This document shows, one piece after another, positions 43,156-50,808 of a stretch of DNA of 64,000 bases (position 1 is the first letter of the stretch; each line of letters opens with the position of its first letter). The DNA comes from Streptomyces sp. SAJ15 (lineage in GTDB: Bacteria > Actinomycetota > Actinomycetes > Streptomycetales > Streptomycetaceae). Made by a program: the position numbers and the translations under genes. The stretch covers positions 558,001-622,000 of the forward strand of contig NZ_NISY01000004.1 of NCBI RefSeq assembly GCF_007595705.1, written 5' to 3'. A model generated the notes under the pieces. That model was not told the origin of the DNA. It saw only the letters and a list, made by a program, of their open reading frames with translations, and searched no databases.

Positions 43156-43261
43156 GCGGCTCGGCTCCCGACGCTCATAACTACCAGTCTGTCGTCGTTA
43201 CTCTACCTGTCACTTTTCGCGTAGGCTGCCGCAGTACACACGGAGCTAACTAGGAGCAGGC
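43156..43261. promoter_or_regulatory. Divergent promoter region dpdC / queC
   Basis: These 106 bp separate the leftward modification operon from the rightward preQ0 operon. TAGGCT at ~43225 is a possible -10 for queC (Streptomyces SigA-type), and AGGAG lies just before the queC ATG. No preQ1-type riboswitch (C-rich loop with A-rich tail) is evident. Confidence 0.5.
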
Positions 43262-43972
43262 ATGGCGGAGCGTCCCGCGATCGTTCTACTGAGTGGCGGA
43301 CTGGACTCAACGACCGTTTTGGCGATCGCCAAGGACCAGGGCTACGCGCCGTACGCGCTGAGCTTCCGCTACGGGCAGCGGCACAGCGTGGAGCTTGAGG
43401 CTGCGAAGCGTGTGGCTGAGGCGCAGGGGGTCGCTCGGCACGTCATCGCGGACATCGACCTGCGAGTTTTCGGCGGATCCGCGCTCACGTCGGACATCGA
43501 CGTTCCGAAGCATGAGTCTCTGAACGACGCCGGGGACAAGGGCACCGGCAGTAGCGTTCCCATTACGTACGTCCCGGCACGCAACACGATCTTCCTCTCC
43601 TTCGCCCTCGCCTATGCGGAGACGGTTGGGGCGAGCGACATCTTCACCGGAGTGACCGCGGTCGACTACAGCGGCTACCCGGACTGCCGCCCTGAGTACA
43701 TGGAGGCCTACGAGCGCATGGCTAACTTGGCCACCCGCGCCGGGGTCGAGGGCACGCAGCGTCTCAAGCTCCACTCGCCGCTCATCGCCATGTCGAAGGC
43801 CGACATTGTCCGTGAGGGCCTGCGCCTCGGCGTGGACTACTCCCTTACTTCCTCTTGCTACGACCCGGACGAGCAGGGGCGGGCATGCGGACATTGCGAG
43901 ACCTGCCTGCTCCGCCTCAAGGGCTTCGCCGAGGCCGGCGTCACCGACCCCGTGCAGTACCAGGGCGCGTGA
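43262..43972 (+). CDS. queC: 7-cyano-7-deazaguanine (preQ0) synthase
   Basis: A 236-residue ATP-PPase. [14 protein letters not shown] (SGGLDST, 11-17) binds [47 protein letters not shown] is the QueC substrate region, and [22 protein letters not shown] (~197-217) supplies the four zinc cysteines. It converts 7-carboxy-7-deazaguanine to preQ0 using ATP and ammonia. First gene of the rightward queC-queE-queD-folE2 operon; AGGAG 9 nt before the ATG. In this context the product feeds DpdA, and no QueF, QueG or QueA is present, as expected if preQ0 itself is the end product. Confidence 0.95.
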   Translation: MAERPAIVLLSGGLDSTTVLAIAKDQGYAPYALSFRYGQRHSVELEAAKRVAEAQGVARHVIADIDLRVFGGSALTSDIDVPKHESLNDAGDKGTGSSVPITYVPARNTIFLSFALAYAETVGASDIFTGVTAVDYSGYPDCRPEYMEAYERMANLATRAGVEGTQRLKLHSPLIAMSKADIVREGLRLGVDYSLTSSCYDPDEQGRACGHCETCLLRLKGFAEAGVTDPVQYQGA

Positions 43973-43974
43973 GA

Positions 43975-44610
43975 ATGACCTACCTGGTCAAGGAGATCTT
44001 CTACACCCTGCAAGGCGAAGGGAGTCACGCAGGCCGTCCAGCCGTCTTCTGCCGCTTCTCCCGGTGCAATCTGTGGACGGGCCTTGAGAAGGATCGTCAC
44101 CGTGCGATCTGCCAGTTCTGCGACACAGATTTCGTCGGAACCGACGGGGAAGGCGGCGGCCGGTTCCGGACCCCGGACGACCTCGCTCAAGCCATCGAGC
44201 AGGCGTGGCCGTCGTCATCCAGGGATCACCGCTTCGTGGTGTGCACCGGCGGCGAGCCGCTTCTACAACTCGACGAAGCGGCGATCGACGCGCTGCACGC
44301 CCGCGGCTTCGAGGTTGCCGTAGAGACGAACGGCACCCGCGTACCGCCGAACGGCATCGACTGGCTCTGCGTCAGCCCCAAGATCGGCTCCGAACTGGTC
44401 GTGACTAGCGGAGACGAACTGAAGCTGGTCTACCCGCAACTGGGCGGCGACCCCGGTCAGTTCGAGCATCTGGATTTCCGGTACTTCCGGCTCCAGCCCA
44501 TGGACGGCCCGGACGTTGAAGCCAACACCAGGGCGACTGTCGACTACTGCATGAAGAACCCGCGCTGGATCCTCTCTCTCCAGACGCACAAGTATCTGGG
44601 AATTCAGTAA
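43975..44610 (+). CDS. queE: 7-carboxy-7-deazaguanine synthase (radical SAM)
   Basis: A 211-residue radical SAM enzyme. It has the QueE signature [25 protein letters not shown] and the modified cluster motif C31-x14-C46-x2-C49 ([11 protein letters not shown]...[11 protein letters not shown]), typical of the QueE type with an insertion in place of Cx3Cx2C. GGEP follows at ~87-91 for SAM binding. It contracts CPH4 to 7-carboxy-7-deazaguanine. The start ATG at 43975 lies 2 nt after the queC stop; the queD ATG overlaps its TAA. Length is normal for the family. Confidence 0.95.
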   Translation: MTYLVKEIFYTLQGEGSHAGRPAVFCRFSRCNLWTGLEKDRHRAICQFCDTDFVGTDGEGGGRFRTPDDLAQAIEQAWPSSSRDHRFVVCTGGEPLLQLDEAAIDALHARGFEVAVETNGTRVPPNGIDWLCVSPKIGSELVVTSGDELKLVYPQLGGDPGQFEHLDFRYFRLQPMDGPDVEANTRATVDYCMKNPRWILSLQTHKYLGIQ

Positions 44611-44966
44611 TGGAAATCTTCCGCGAGTTCACCTTCGAAGCTGCACATCGCTTGCCCAACGTGCCCGAGGGCCACAAGTGCGCGCGCCTGCACGGCCACT
44701 CCTACAAGGTCATCGTCCATGTCGAGGCTCCCGTCGACCCCGAGTCGGGCTGGGTCATGGACTTCGGCGACCTCAAGAAGGCCTTCAAGCCCCTCGAAGC
44801 GCAGCTCGACCACTACTACCTCAACGACATTGAGGGCCTGGAGAACCCGACTAGCGAGGTCCTCGCCCGCTGGATCTGGGAGCGGCTGAAGCCGACCCTG
44901 CCCGACCTCTCCGCGCTCACCGTTCGCGAGACGTGCACGTCTGGCTGCACCTATCGGGGCGAGTGA
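44610..44966 (+). CDS. queD: 6-carboxytetrahydropterin synthase
   Basis: A 118-residue PTPS-fold enzyme. Zinc ligands H13, H28, H30 (EAAHRL, LHGHSY), catalytic C24 in HKCARLHGH, and [25 protein letters not shown] are the family hallmarks; C-terminal [12 protein letters not shown] supplies the last pterin contact Glu. Converts 7,8-dihydroneopterin triphosphate to CPH4. Overlaps queE (TAATG). Confidence 0.95.
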   Translation: MEIFREFTFEAAHRLPNVPEGHKCARLHGHSYKVIVHVEAPVDPESGWVMDFGDLKKAFKPLEAQLDHYYLNDIEGLENPTSEVLARWIWERLKPTLPDLSALTVRETCTSGCTYRGE

Positions 44967-44969
44967 GCG

Positions 44970-45737
44970 ATGCACGACATCCAGAACGAGACTGACACCC
45001 GCGGCATCGAGATCGACGATGTCGGCATCAGCGGCCTGCGCTACCCGCTGTACTTCGAGGACGGCCACCTCCGCCAGGAGGGCATCGCCGTGATCGACGT
45101 GACCGTGCGGCTCCAGCATGACCGCCGGGGCACCCACATGAGCCGCATGGTGGCTCTCGTCCACGAGCACCTTCGCCGGTTCGATCCGCGCAGGCTGCCG
45201 CACGTGCTGAAAGTCGGTGCGGACCTACTGGATGCACCGGCGCTCGCGGTGTCAGTAGCCTTCCCGCTGAGCACGACCGTAGTCGCGCCAGCGACTGGCG
45301 CCGAGTCGTACCAGGTCCACGATGTCCGGTTCGACGGCCGCTGGGACGACGGAGACACGACGGTTGTCACGTCGGTTACCACCGAGGTCACCAGTCTGTG
45401 CCCGTGCTCGAAAGCGATCTCTGACTACGGCGCCCACAACCAGCGCAGCCGCGTCACGCTGTCCGTGACAGGGCACGGGGACACTCCCTATCCGTTTGGG
45501 GTGCAGCAGGCCGTACGACTCTTGGAACGGTGTGCGTCCGCTCCCGTCGTGCCCTTGGTAAAGCGTCCAGATGAACGTGTGCTGACGATGCAGGCCTACG
45601 ACCACCCTGTGTTCGTCGAAGACATTGCCCGCGAAGTCAGCCACGTCTGCCGCGAGCGGGGTCTTCGTCACTCGGTGAGGGTCCGCAACCTAGAGAGCAT
45701 CCATAGCCACGACGCCGTCGCATACGTCGCCGGGTGA
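44970..45737 (+). CDS. folE2: GTP cyclohydrolase IB (FolE2)
   Basis: A 255-residue COG1469 protein. RGTHMSRMVALVHEHL (~53-68) and TSLCPCSKAISDYGAHNQRSRVTLSV (~140-165, with the metal Cys and His) are the FolE2 signature, with a C-terminal NLESIHSHDAVAYVAG holding the last metal-site His. It makes the first compound of the deazaguanine pathway, dihydroneopterin triphosphate from GTP. Its co-operonic position (3-nt gap to queD) indicates it supplies the preQ0 branch, not folate, and lets flux be independent of host folE. Use of the non-zinc-dependent IB type may allow function at low zinc. Confidence 0.93.
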   Translation: MHDIQNETDTRGIEIDDVGISGLRYPLYFEDGHLRQEGIAVIDVTVRLQHDRRGTHMSRMVALVHEHLRRFDPRRLPHVLKVGADLLDAPALAVSVAFPLSTTVVAPATGAESYQVHDVRFDGRWDDGDTTVVTSVTTEVTSLCPCSKAISDYGAHNQRSRVTLSVTGHGDTPYPFGVQQAVRLLERCASAPVVPLVKRPDERVLTMQAYDHPVFVEDIAREVSHVCRERGLRHSVRVRNLESIHSHDAVAYVAG

Positions 45738-45808
45738 GTGAGCATCGGGTAGAAGCCACTGCCGCACCGTTCTGCTCAGATCGGGTGGAGACCACGACAG
45801 AGCAGTGA

Positions 45809-46636
45809 ATGATGTGGCCCATGCTCTCGCATCCGTTGCTGGAAGTTGAAGCCGTTGATCTGTTGGAGCCGTATCTGGAAGGCGTGGGCAGCATCTTCCG
45901 TGCCTTCCGCGACCAGGACTCCGGCTGCCAGTCTTACGGGGTGGCTGTCGGCGATGAACGGTGGTTCGTGAAGGGGGCAACCACTCCGCCGGCAGCACGC
46001 TCTTTACGTCGAGCCGTGGACGTGCACCGAGCGGTGCAGCACTCGGCGATCGTGCCTCTGCGGCACCACTTCCAACTCCGAGATGGCCTGGCGCTGGTCT
46101 ACCCCTGGGCCGAGGGCGAGGTCCTATATCACCCCACGGCCCATGCACACGGGGGCCGCGCAGCCCCAGACAGCCCGATGGCCCGGTTTCGCAGGCTGCC
46201 TGTCCCTGACATTCTGCGGGCGTTGGACGAGATCCTGGACGCACACCTGGCTGTCGAGCAGGCAGGGTTGGTCGCAGTCGATCTATATGACGGGTGCTTC
46301 CTATACGACTTCGAGGCGCACCGCATGGTCCTGTGTGATCTGGATGAGTACCGGCCTGGGCCCTTCATCGTGGAAGACGAAAGGCTTCCAGGGTCACGGC
46401 GCTACATGGCGCCCGAAGAGTTCGTCAGCGGCTCGATCATCGACATTCGCACAACCGTGTTCGTGCTTGGCCGCGCGCTACGTCTACTCCTGGACGCCGG
46501 TGATGAGGAGCAGGCGTGGCGCGGCTCTCCTGTTCAACTGGCCGTGATTCAGCATGCGACGGCCGACGATCCTGCTCATCGGTACCCGTCTGTCGAGGCG
46601 TTGACGCAGGCATGGCGTGGCGTATGCGGTGGTTGA
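45809..46636 (+). CDS. Serine/threonine-kinase-like protein
   Basis: A 275-residue protein with a kinase-like C-lobe: HLAVEQAGLVAVDLYDGCFLYDFEAHRMVLCDLDEYRPGPF (~150-195), where AVDLYDG replaces the usual HRD loop and CDLDEY replaces DFG, then GSRRYMAPEEFVSGSIIDIRTTVFVLGRAL (~205-235) equals the activation segment and APE motif. The N-lobe has VAVGDERWFVKGA with a possible ATP-site Lys. The catalytic Asp of HRD is present as D in VAVD, but with altered neighbours, so it may be an active atypical kinase or a pseudokinase. 72 nt after folE2, with no ribosome site clearly seen. Similar proteins are common in Streptomyces. Confidence 0.72.
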   Translation: MMWPMLSHPLLEVEAVDLLEPYLEGVGSIFRAFRDQDSGCQSYGVAVGDERWFVKGATTPPAARSLRRAVDVHRAVQHSAIVPLRHHFQLRDGLALVYPWAEGEVLYHPTAHAHGGRAAPDSPMARFRRLPVPDILRALDEILDAHLAVEQAGLVAVDLYDGCFLYDFEAHRMVLCDLDEYRPGPFIVEDERLPGSRRYMAPEEFVSGSIIDIRTTVFVLGRALRLLLDAGDEEQAWRGSPVQLAVIQHATADDPAHRYPSVEALTQAWRGVCGG

Positions 46637-46675
46637 TTTCTAAGGTGCGCGATGTACTCGGCTGAGCGAGTGGCC

Positions 46676-46868
46676 AGCCGAGGCCCCGGCCCACCTGCGC
46701 GGCCGCGGTCATATGGGCGCCGCGACAGTCTCGGTGAGCCGGGCCGCGCTATGCGCAGGCGCGGCGGAGGTCCTGCTGTTCGCGGACCTGGCCAACTCCA
46801 CCAGCAACGGCCACTACCAGCGAATCGGGTACCGCCCGATCGCCGACTTCGCGGTGTACGACTCTTAG
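46676..46868 (+). pseudogene. GNAT acetyltransferase C-terminal remnant
   Basis: Reading to the TAG at 46866, the frame gives ...LRGRGHMGAATVSVSRAALCAGAAEVLLFADLANSTSNGHYQRIGYRPIADFAVYDS. This is the acetyl-CoA loop (RGRGHMG) and the terminal half of a GNAT protein (LFADLANSTSN..YQRIGYRP). The N-terminal half is missing: the frame is not preceded by a matching sequence and the kinase-like gene ends 40 nt upstream. A decayed gene, showing past rearrangement at this point of the cargo. Confidence 0.75.
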
Positions 46869-46869
46869 T

Positions 46870-47082
46870 GTGGCGCGCCGGAGATCCGTCGAAGAAGTCT
46901 GGAAGGCCGCGGGCAGCGCAGCGAACACGTGGCTGGCGCGCCGCCTCGAAGCCGCAGCACCTGGACCCAATGCCCGCCTGTATCACGTGGTCCGTGCGGC
47001 ATTGGATGGGCAGACCGAAGCCCTTGTGGGCGTGGTTGACGATGTCCTGGCTCGGGCCGGCGGACGCTTGTGGGTCGGATAA
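46870..47082 (+). CDS. Short uncertain open frame, 70 residues
   Basis: A GTG-started 70-residue frame (MARRRSVEEVWKAAGSAANTWLARRLEAAA...) with good GC3 character but no visible ribosome site and no recognised fold. It abuts the GNAT remnant and may itself be debris. The rest of 47083-47468 shows no gene. Confidence 0.25.
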   Translation: MARRRSVEEVWKAAGSAANTWLARRLEAAAPGPNARLYHVVRAALDGQTEALVGVVDDVLARAGGRLWVG

Positions 47083-47119
47083 CGGCGTGGCGGCACTCCG
47101 TGAGTGGCGGGAACGCTGC

Positions 47120-47167
47120 TGCCCGCGTGCCGATCGCTACCCTGAGAGGCCCATCGGCACGCGGGCA
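47120..47167. repeat. 15-bp perfect inverted repeat with 18-nt loop
   Basis: TGCCCGCGTGCCGAT (47120-47134) pairs exactly with 47153-47167. No T-run follows and no gene ends here, so it is not an obvious terminator; a scar, a protein site or a small structured RNA are possible. Confidence 0.5.
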
Positions 47168-47468
47168 AGCGGGGACAGGCCCAGCCATTGGTCCGCGTCA
47201 GCAACAGGGCCCGGTGCCTCGGCAGATCCGCAGACGAGGAGTGGCACGGTGGTGAGTCGAAGGTGGCATGACTTCGAAGGCTTGCCGCGCCTGTGAAACG
47301 CAGCCCGCTCACATTCGCAGATTATTTGCGGGCCAGTCGTTCTTGACCAGTTGGCTGAGCGTCGCGGTGTGCGTCCGCTTGAAGGTCGTCTCTCGTGCCC
47401 GCACTCTGGCACAAACTACTCGTACGAGCTGACCGTGACGCTGGGGGCCCGGGGCGTCGGACGGGAGT

Positions 47469-48995
47469 CTATTGGCCGTGGGCCTCCTGCCCGCGAGCTT
47501 CCCGGCTGAGACCAGAGCTGCGAGAGTGCGCCGGCTTGAGGAACCAACGGCGGGCCGAGATGAGCCACCAGGCGCCGCAGAAGCCGACGACGACGCCGAC
47601 GGCGATGGGTGCGTAATTGAACGTGTGCGCGGTGATCGGTGACGTCTGCGGCAGCATGAACAGCACGGTGATCACCAAGACCCATGCGATAGCGATCGTG
47701 CCGACGATGGTGGACCAGGAGCCGAGGTGCCAGGGGCCGCGCTCGAACCTGTCGCCCTGGCGCAACCGGAGGAAGGTGGGGATCACGTAGGCGATGTAGA
47801 GACCGATGGTGGCGATGGAGGTGACGGCCGCGTACGCGGTGCTGTTCCACAGGTAGGGCAGCCCGAGAGCGAAAGCCCCACCGGTGGCGAGCCAGACGGC
47901 GTTCGTGGGGGTACGAGTGGCCGGGTTGAGCTTGTGCCACGTCCTGGAGAAGGGGAGCGCGCCGTCGCGGGAGAAGGCGTAGATCATCCGGGAGTTGGCG
48001 GTCACCGAGGCCATGCCGCAGAAGAGCTGGGCGACGATGATGACCAGCAGCAGCCACTTGCCGGCCGCCGCGCCGAGGGCGTCCATCAGGATCTGCGCCG
48101 GTGGCACCCCCGTGGTGGACTCGAGCGCGCCCGAGTAGGAGTCGATGGCGTAGGTGAAGCCGAACAGCAGGACGAAGCCGGCGGCGAGGGAGACGAGGAT
48201 CGAACGGACGATGCCCTTGGGACCGGCGGTGGAGGCGTCGATGGTCTCCTCGGTCATGTGGGCGGAGGCGTCGTAGCCGGTGAACGTGTACTGAGCCATG
48301 AGCAGTCCGATGAGCACCACGTACACGCTCGACGAGAAGCCGGTGTTGTTGACGAACTCACCGAAGACGAAGCTGTTCGACTGATGGTGGTCAGGGATGA
48401 GCACCAGGGCGCCGCAGATGACGACGACGCCGAGGATGTGCCACCAGATGGACACCTCGTTGAGGAAGGCGACGATGCGCACGCCGAAGGTGTTCAGTAC
48501 GCCGTGCAGGACGAGGATGATCCCGAAGAGCGTGATGGTGTGTCCGGGCGTGGCGGCGTAGCCGAACTGCAGGTCCAGTAGGGCGTTGAGGAAGGTGGCG
48601 GCGCCGAAGTCGATGCCCGCGGTGACAGCTATCTGGCCCAGGGTGTTGAACCAGCCGGTGAACCACGCCCACGCCGCGGCCGTTCTCGCGGGCGCCATGC
48701 GGTGCGCCCAGAAGTAGAGGCCCGCGCTAGTGGGGTAGGAGGAGCAGACCTCCGCCATGGACAGCCCGACGAAGAGCGTCATGAAGCCGACGAATAGCCA
48801 GCCCCACATGATCACCGCTGGCCCGCCGGTGTTCATCCCGTAGCCGTAGAGCGTCATGCAGCCGGACAGGATGGAGATGATCGTGAAGCTGACGCCGAAG
48901 TTGGCGCGGCCCGACATGGAGCGGGAGAGCGTCTGCTGGTAGCCGAGTTGCTTCAGGCGTTCCTCGTCAGAGACGCGAGATACATCGAGGGGCAC
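47469..48995 (-). CDS. APC-family amino-acid permease
   Basis: A 508-residue, twelve-helix transporter. SRANFGVSFTIISILSGCMTLYGYGMNTGGPAVIMWGWLFVG (~29-70) is the unwound TM1 region, and LSMAEVCSSYPTSAGLYFWAHRMAPAR (~77-104) the conserved loop of the amino-acid/choline/GABA group. YTFTGYDASAHMTEETIDAST (TM6-7) is the second signature. A cytoplasmic-membrane importer, most like the GabP/BAT1 subgroup; substrate not predictable. Starts with GTG; last gene of the leftward GNAT/TPR-like/permease set, 42 nt after the preceding gene. Confidence 0.88.
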   Translation of the reverse strand: MPLDVSRVSDEERLKQLGYQQTLSRSMSGRANFGVSFTIISILSGCMTLYGYGMNTGGPAVIMWGWLFVGFMTLFVGLSMAEVCSSYPTSAGLYFWAHRMAPARTAAAWAWFTGWFNTLGQIAVTAGIDFGAATFLNALLDLQFGYAATPGHTITLFGIILVLHGVLNTFGVRIVAFLNEVSIWWHILGVVVICGALVLIPDHHQSNSFVFGEFVNNTGFSSSVYVVLIGLLMAQYTFTGYDASAHMTEETIDASTAGPKGIVRSILVSLAAGFVLLFGFTYAIDSYSGALESTTGVPPAQILMDALGAAAGKWLLLVIIVAQLFCGMASVTANSRMIYAFSRDGALPFSRTWHKLNPATRTPTNAVWLATGGAFALGLPYLWNSTAYAAVTSIATIGLYIAYVIPTFLRLRQGDRFERGPWHLGSWSTIVGTIAIAWVLVITVLFMLPQTSPITAHTFNYAPIAVGVVVGFCGAWWLISARRWFLKPAHSRSSGLSREARGQEAHGQ

Positions 48996-49037
48996 AGGAT
49001 TTCCGTCCTTCGTTCGTTTAAGGGGTAGTTCGAGGGT

Positions 49038-49988
49038 TCAGCGGCGTCGGCGCCGAGGTGGGCTGTAGGCCCAGGCGCGGTGCCGCAGGAATAGGTCGCG
49101 GGCCTGTCCGCAGTACGACCAGGGGACCTGCGTGGCGTACGGGCCAATCGCGTCGAAGACCTCCAGGGCCTCGCTGTGACGGTTCGCGAACGACAGGGCG
49201 TGAGCCAGGTAGTTGGCGTCATCCGCGAAGCAGGCGTGCGGTCGCGGGGCGCGGTAGCGCCACCAGCCCTCCAGCACGTGGTCGATCTGCGGGCAGTCGA
49301 CCCATGGATGGATGGTGAGCCCGTAAGCGTCGCGGTCCTGCTCCTGGCGGGTCCGGTGGGCCTCGGCGATCACCACGAGTGGCAGAACCGCGATCGGCAG
49401 CCCTTGAGGGGCGGTGGCCGCCTGTTCCTCGGCCCACCACATCGCTTCGCCCTGCTGGCCGTGGTAGCGGGGGAGTAAGAAGGTCACGACCTCGTGGTGT
49501 GCCTCGCGATTCCACCGGTCGCGCTTGACGATCTCGTCCCATACCGCGTTCAAGGTCTTACGGTTTGGGGCGTGGCTACGTAGCAGCGCGAGCATCACCA
49601 CCAGCGGCGCTACGTCCTCGGGCCACGTTTCCAGGGCCGTACGGCAGGTGGCCCAGGCTTCCTCCATCAGGCCCCGGCCGCTGCTGCCTGGGCCGGCGAT
49701 CATGGCCCGGAGGGCCTGAACGTTGGCCAGGAGGGCGAGTGCGTGCGGCGAGCGCGGTTCGGCCCTTGCCCAGGTGTCGGCGAACCGCAGGCGGGCTCCG
49801 GCCTCGGCGAGTACCTGAAGGCGGAAGATCCGGCGGTCCCAGTCCGTGCCGGTCGCCGTCAGCAGATCCCGTGCCCCCTCCCAACGGCCCATCGCGGCGT
49901 CCTCCACCGCCGGCCGCAGCGCAACGTCGTCGCGCGCCGGGTGCTGGTCGAGCGGGACGTTTTGGTCGCTCCGGTGCCGGGCAATCAC
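49038..49988 (-). CDS. Hypothetical helical-repeat (TPR-like) protein
   Basis: A 316-residue, soluble, Ala/Trp-rich protein with helix pairs suggestive of TPR-type repeats (for example MGRWEGARDLLTATGTDWDRRIFRLQVLAEAGARLRFADTWARAEPRSPHALALLANVQALR). No catalytic motif. Its GTG overlaps the GNAT stop by 4 nt (GTGA), so it is coupled to that gene. Proteins of this kind are frequent in Streptomyces with no known role. Confidence 0.65.
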   Translation of the reverse strand: MIARHRSDQNVPLDQHPARDDVALRPAVEDAAMGRWEGARDLLTATGTDWDRRIFRLQVLAEAGARLRFADTWARAEPRSPHALALLANVQALRAMIAGPGSSGRGLMEEAWATCRTALETWPEDVAPLVVMLALLRSHAPNRKTLNAVWDEIVKRDRWNREAHHEVVTFLLPRYHGQQGEAMWWAEEQAATAPQGLPIAVLPLVVIAEAHRTRQEQDRDAYGLTIHPWVDCPQIDHVLEGWWRYRAPRPHACFADDANYLAHALSFANRHSEALEVFDAIGPYATQVPWSYCGQARDLFLRHRAWAYSPPRRRRR

Positions 49989-50467
49989 TGGACCCGCCAG
50001 GTCATCCGAGGTTCGTCATACACGAACCCGAGCGATGTATACAGCGGCTCTCCCTCTGGGCTGGCCGCGAGGCTGATACGTTTGCAGCCGCGCACGGCCA
50101 TCCAGTCCATGAGGGCCGTCACCACTGCCCGGGCGTAGCCCCGCCTGCGGAACTCTGGATCGGTGGCGACGGTGCTGATGTCACCGTTGAACGGCTTGCT
50201 GCTCCCTGGGCCAGGAAGCCGGGGTAGAAGAAACCCCACCGCACAGGACGCCACGCGGCCTGGAGCCGCATCCACCACGAACGCGGCGACCGTGTCTGGG
50301 CCATGGAGCAAGGCAGCGAACACCTGCTGGCACTCCTGGACCCACGGTCCGTCCGGTACATCCCGGGGCCTGCTCCAAGGGACTGTCGGGCAGGTCAGCG
50401 ATAGCTGGCGCAGGCGGGCCAGCTCCCCGGCGTCGGCGGCCACCGCCCGTCGCACGGGCACGCTCAC
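49985..50467 (-). CDS. GNAT-family N-acetyltransferase
   Basis: A 160-residue GNAT. The acetyl-CoA loop is DPEFRRRGYARAVVTALMDW (R-R-x-G-Y-A, ~112-131), preceded by the core strand STVATDP; SLYTSLGFVYDEPRMTWRV ends the fold as in the family (Y-x-x-L-G-F). GTG start with a strong GGGAGGAACG site. Likely acetylates a small amine or protein N-terminus; substrate unknown. Its start is only ~60-70 nt from the T-box leader of the divergent aspS2, so the two share a promoter region. Confidence 0.85.
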   Translation of the reverse strand: MSVPVRRAVAADAGELARLRQLSLTCPTVPWSRPRDVPDGPWVQECQQVFAALLHGPDTVAAFVVDAAPGRVASCAVGFLLPRLPGPGSSKPFNGDISTVATDPEFRRRGYARAVVTALMDWMAVRGCKRISLAASPEGEPLYTSLGFVYDEPRMTWRVQ

Positions 50468-50520
50468 AGCCGTTCCTCCCGTTCAGAAGTGTGTTCTTGA
50501 TTGCGGCGGCGCCCGTGAGA

Positions 50521-50780
50521 TCCGTATCCTGCTGGGCAACGCGTTGATGGAGACGAGTAGCCCGGGATCACGCGAGCCGAGAGAGCCGCCGGAAGCTGGA
50601 AAGGCGGCCTCGCGCCCCGAGGCGAAGACCCTCCTGAGCGCGGGGAGGAACGACCCCGTTCGGTGGTCCAATGCCCCGCCGGTTGGCCCCCGTCAACGGG
50701 CCCGAATGAGGCCGCCACGCTGTGGCGGCGAAAGTGCGGTGGCACCGCGAGTTGCCCTTCTCGCCCGCACTCCCAAGGGA
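50521..50780 (+). promoter_or_regulatory. T-box riboswitch leader
   Basis: The T-box GGTGGCACCGCG is at 50738-50749. Upstream elements in order: a short stem I with GACGAGTAG (50552-50560) and a GGGATCACGC strand (50564-50573), the GAGAGAGCCGCC... stem (50579-50610), the CGAAGACCCTCCTGAG block (~50623-50638) and GAACG. The T-box itself can pair upstream (antiterminator) or be held in GTGCGG...GCGAG/CTCGC...CCGCAC (50734-50770). No U-run follows, and the ribosome site GGAGG is ~25 nt on, so control may be translational as in actinobacterial ileS leaders. The specifier position appears to read AUC (50567-50569), an Ile codon, but only by remembered alignment. Confidence 0.85.
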
Positions 50781-50808
50781 TCATGACGACGTCCTTCGGA
50801 GGACCGCA

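Noticed and set aside
46652..47296. 214-residue plus-strand frame in the decayed zone
   Set aside because: Pro/Arg-rich with no homology-like pattern; it is out of frame with the recognisable GNAT remnant.
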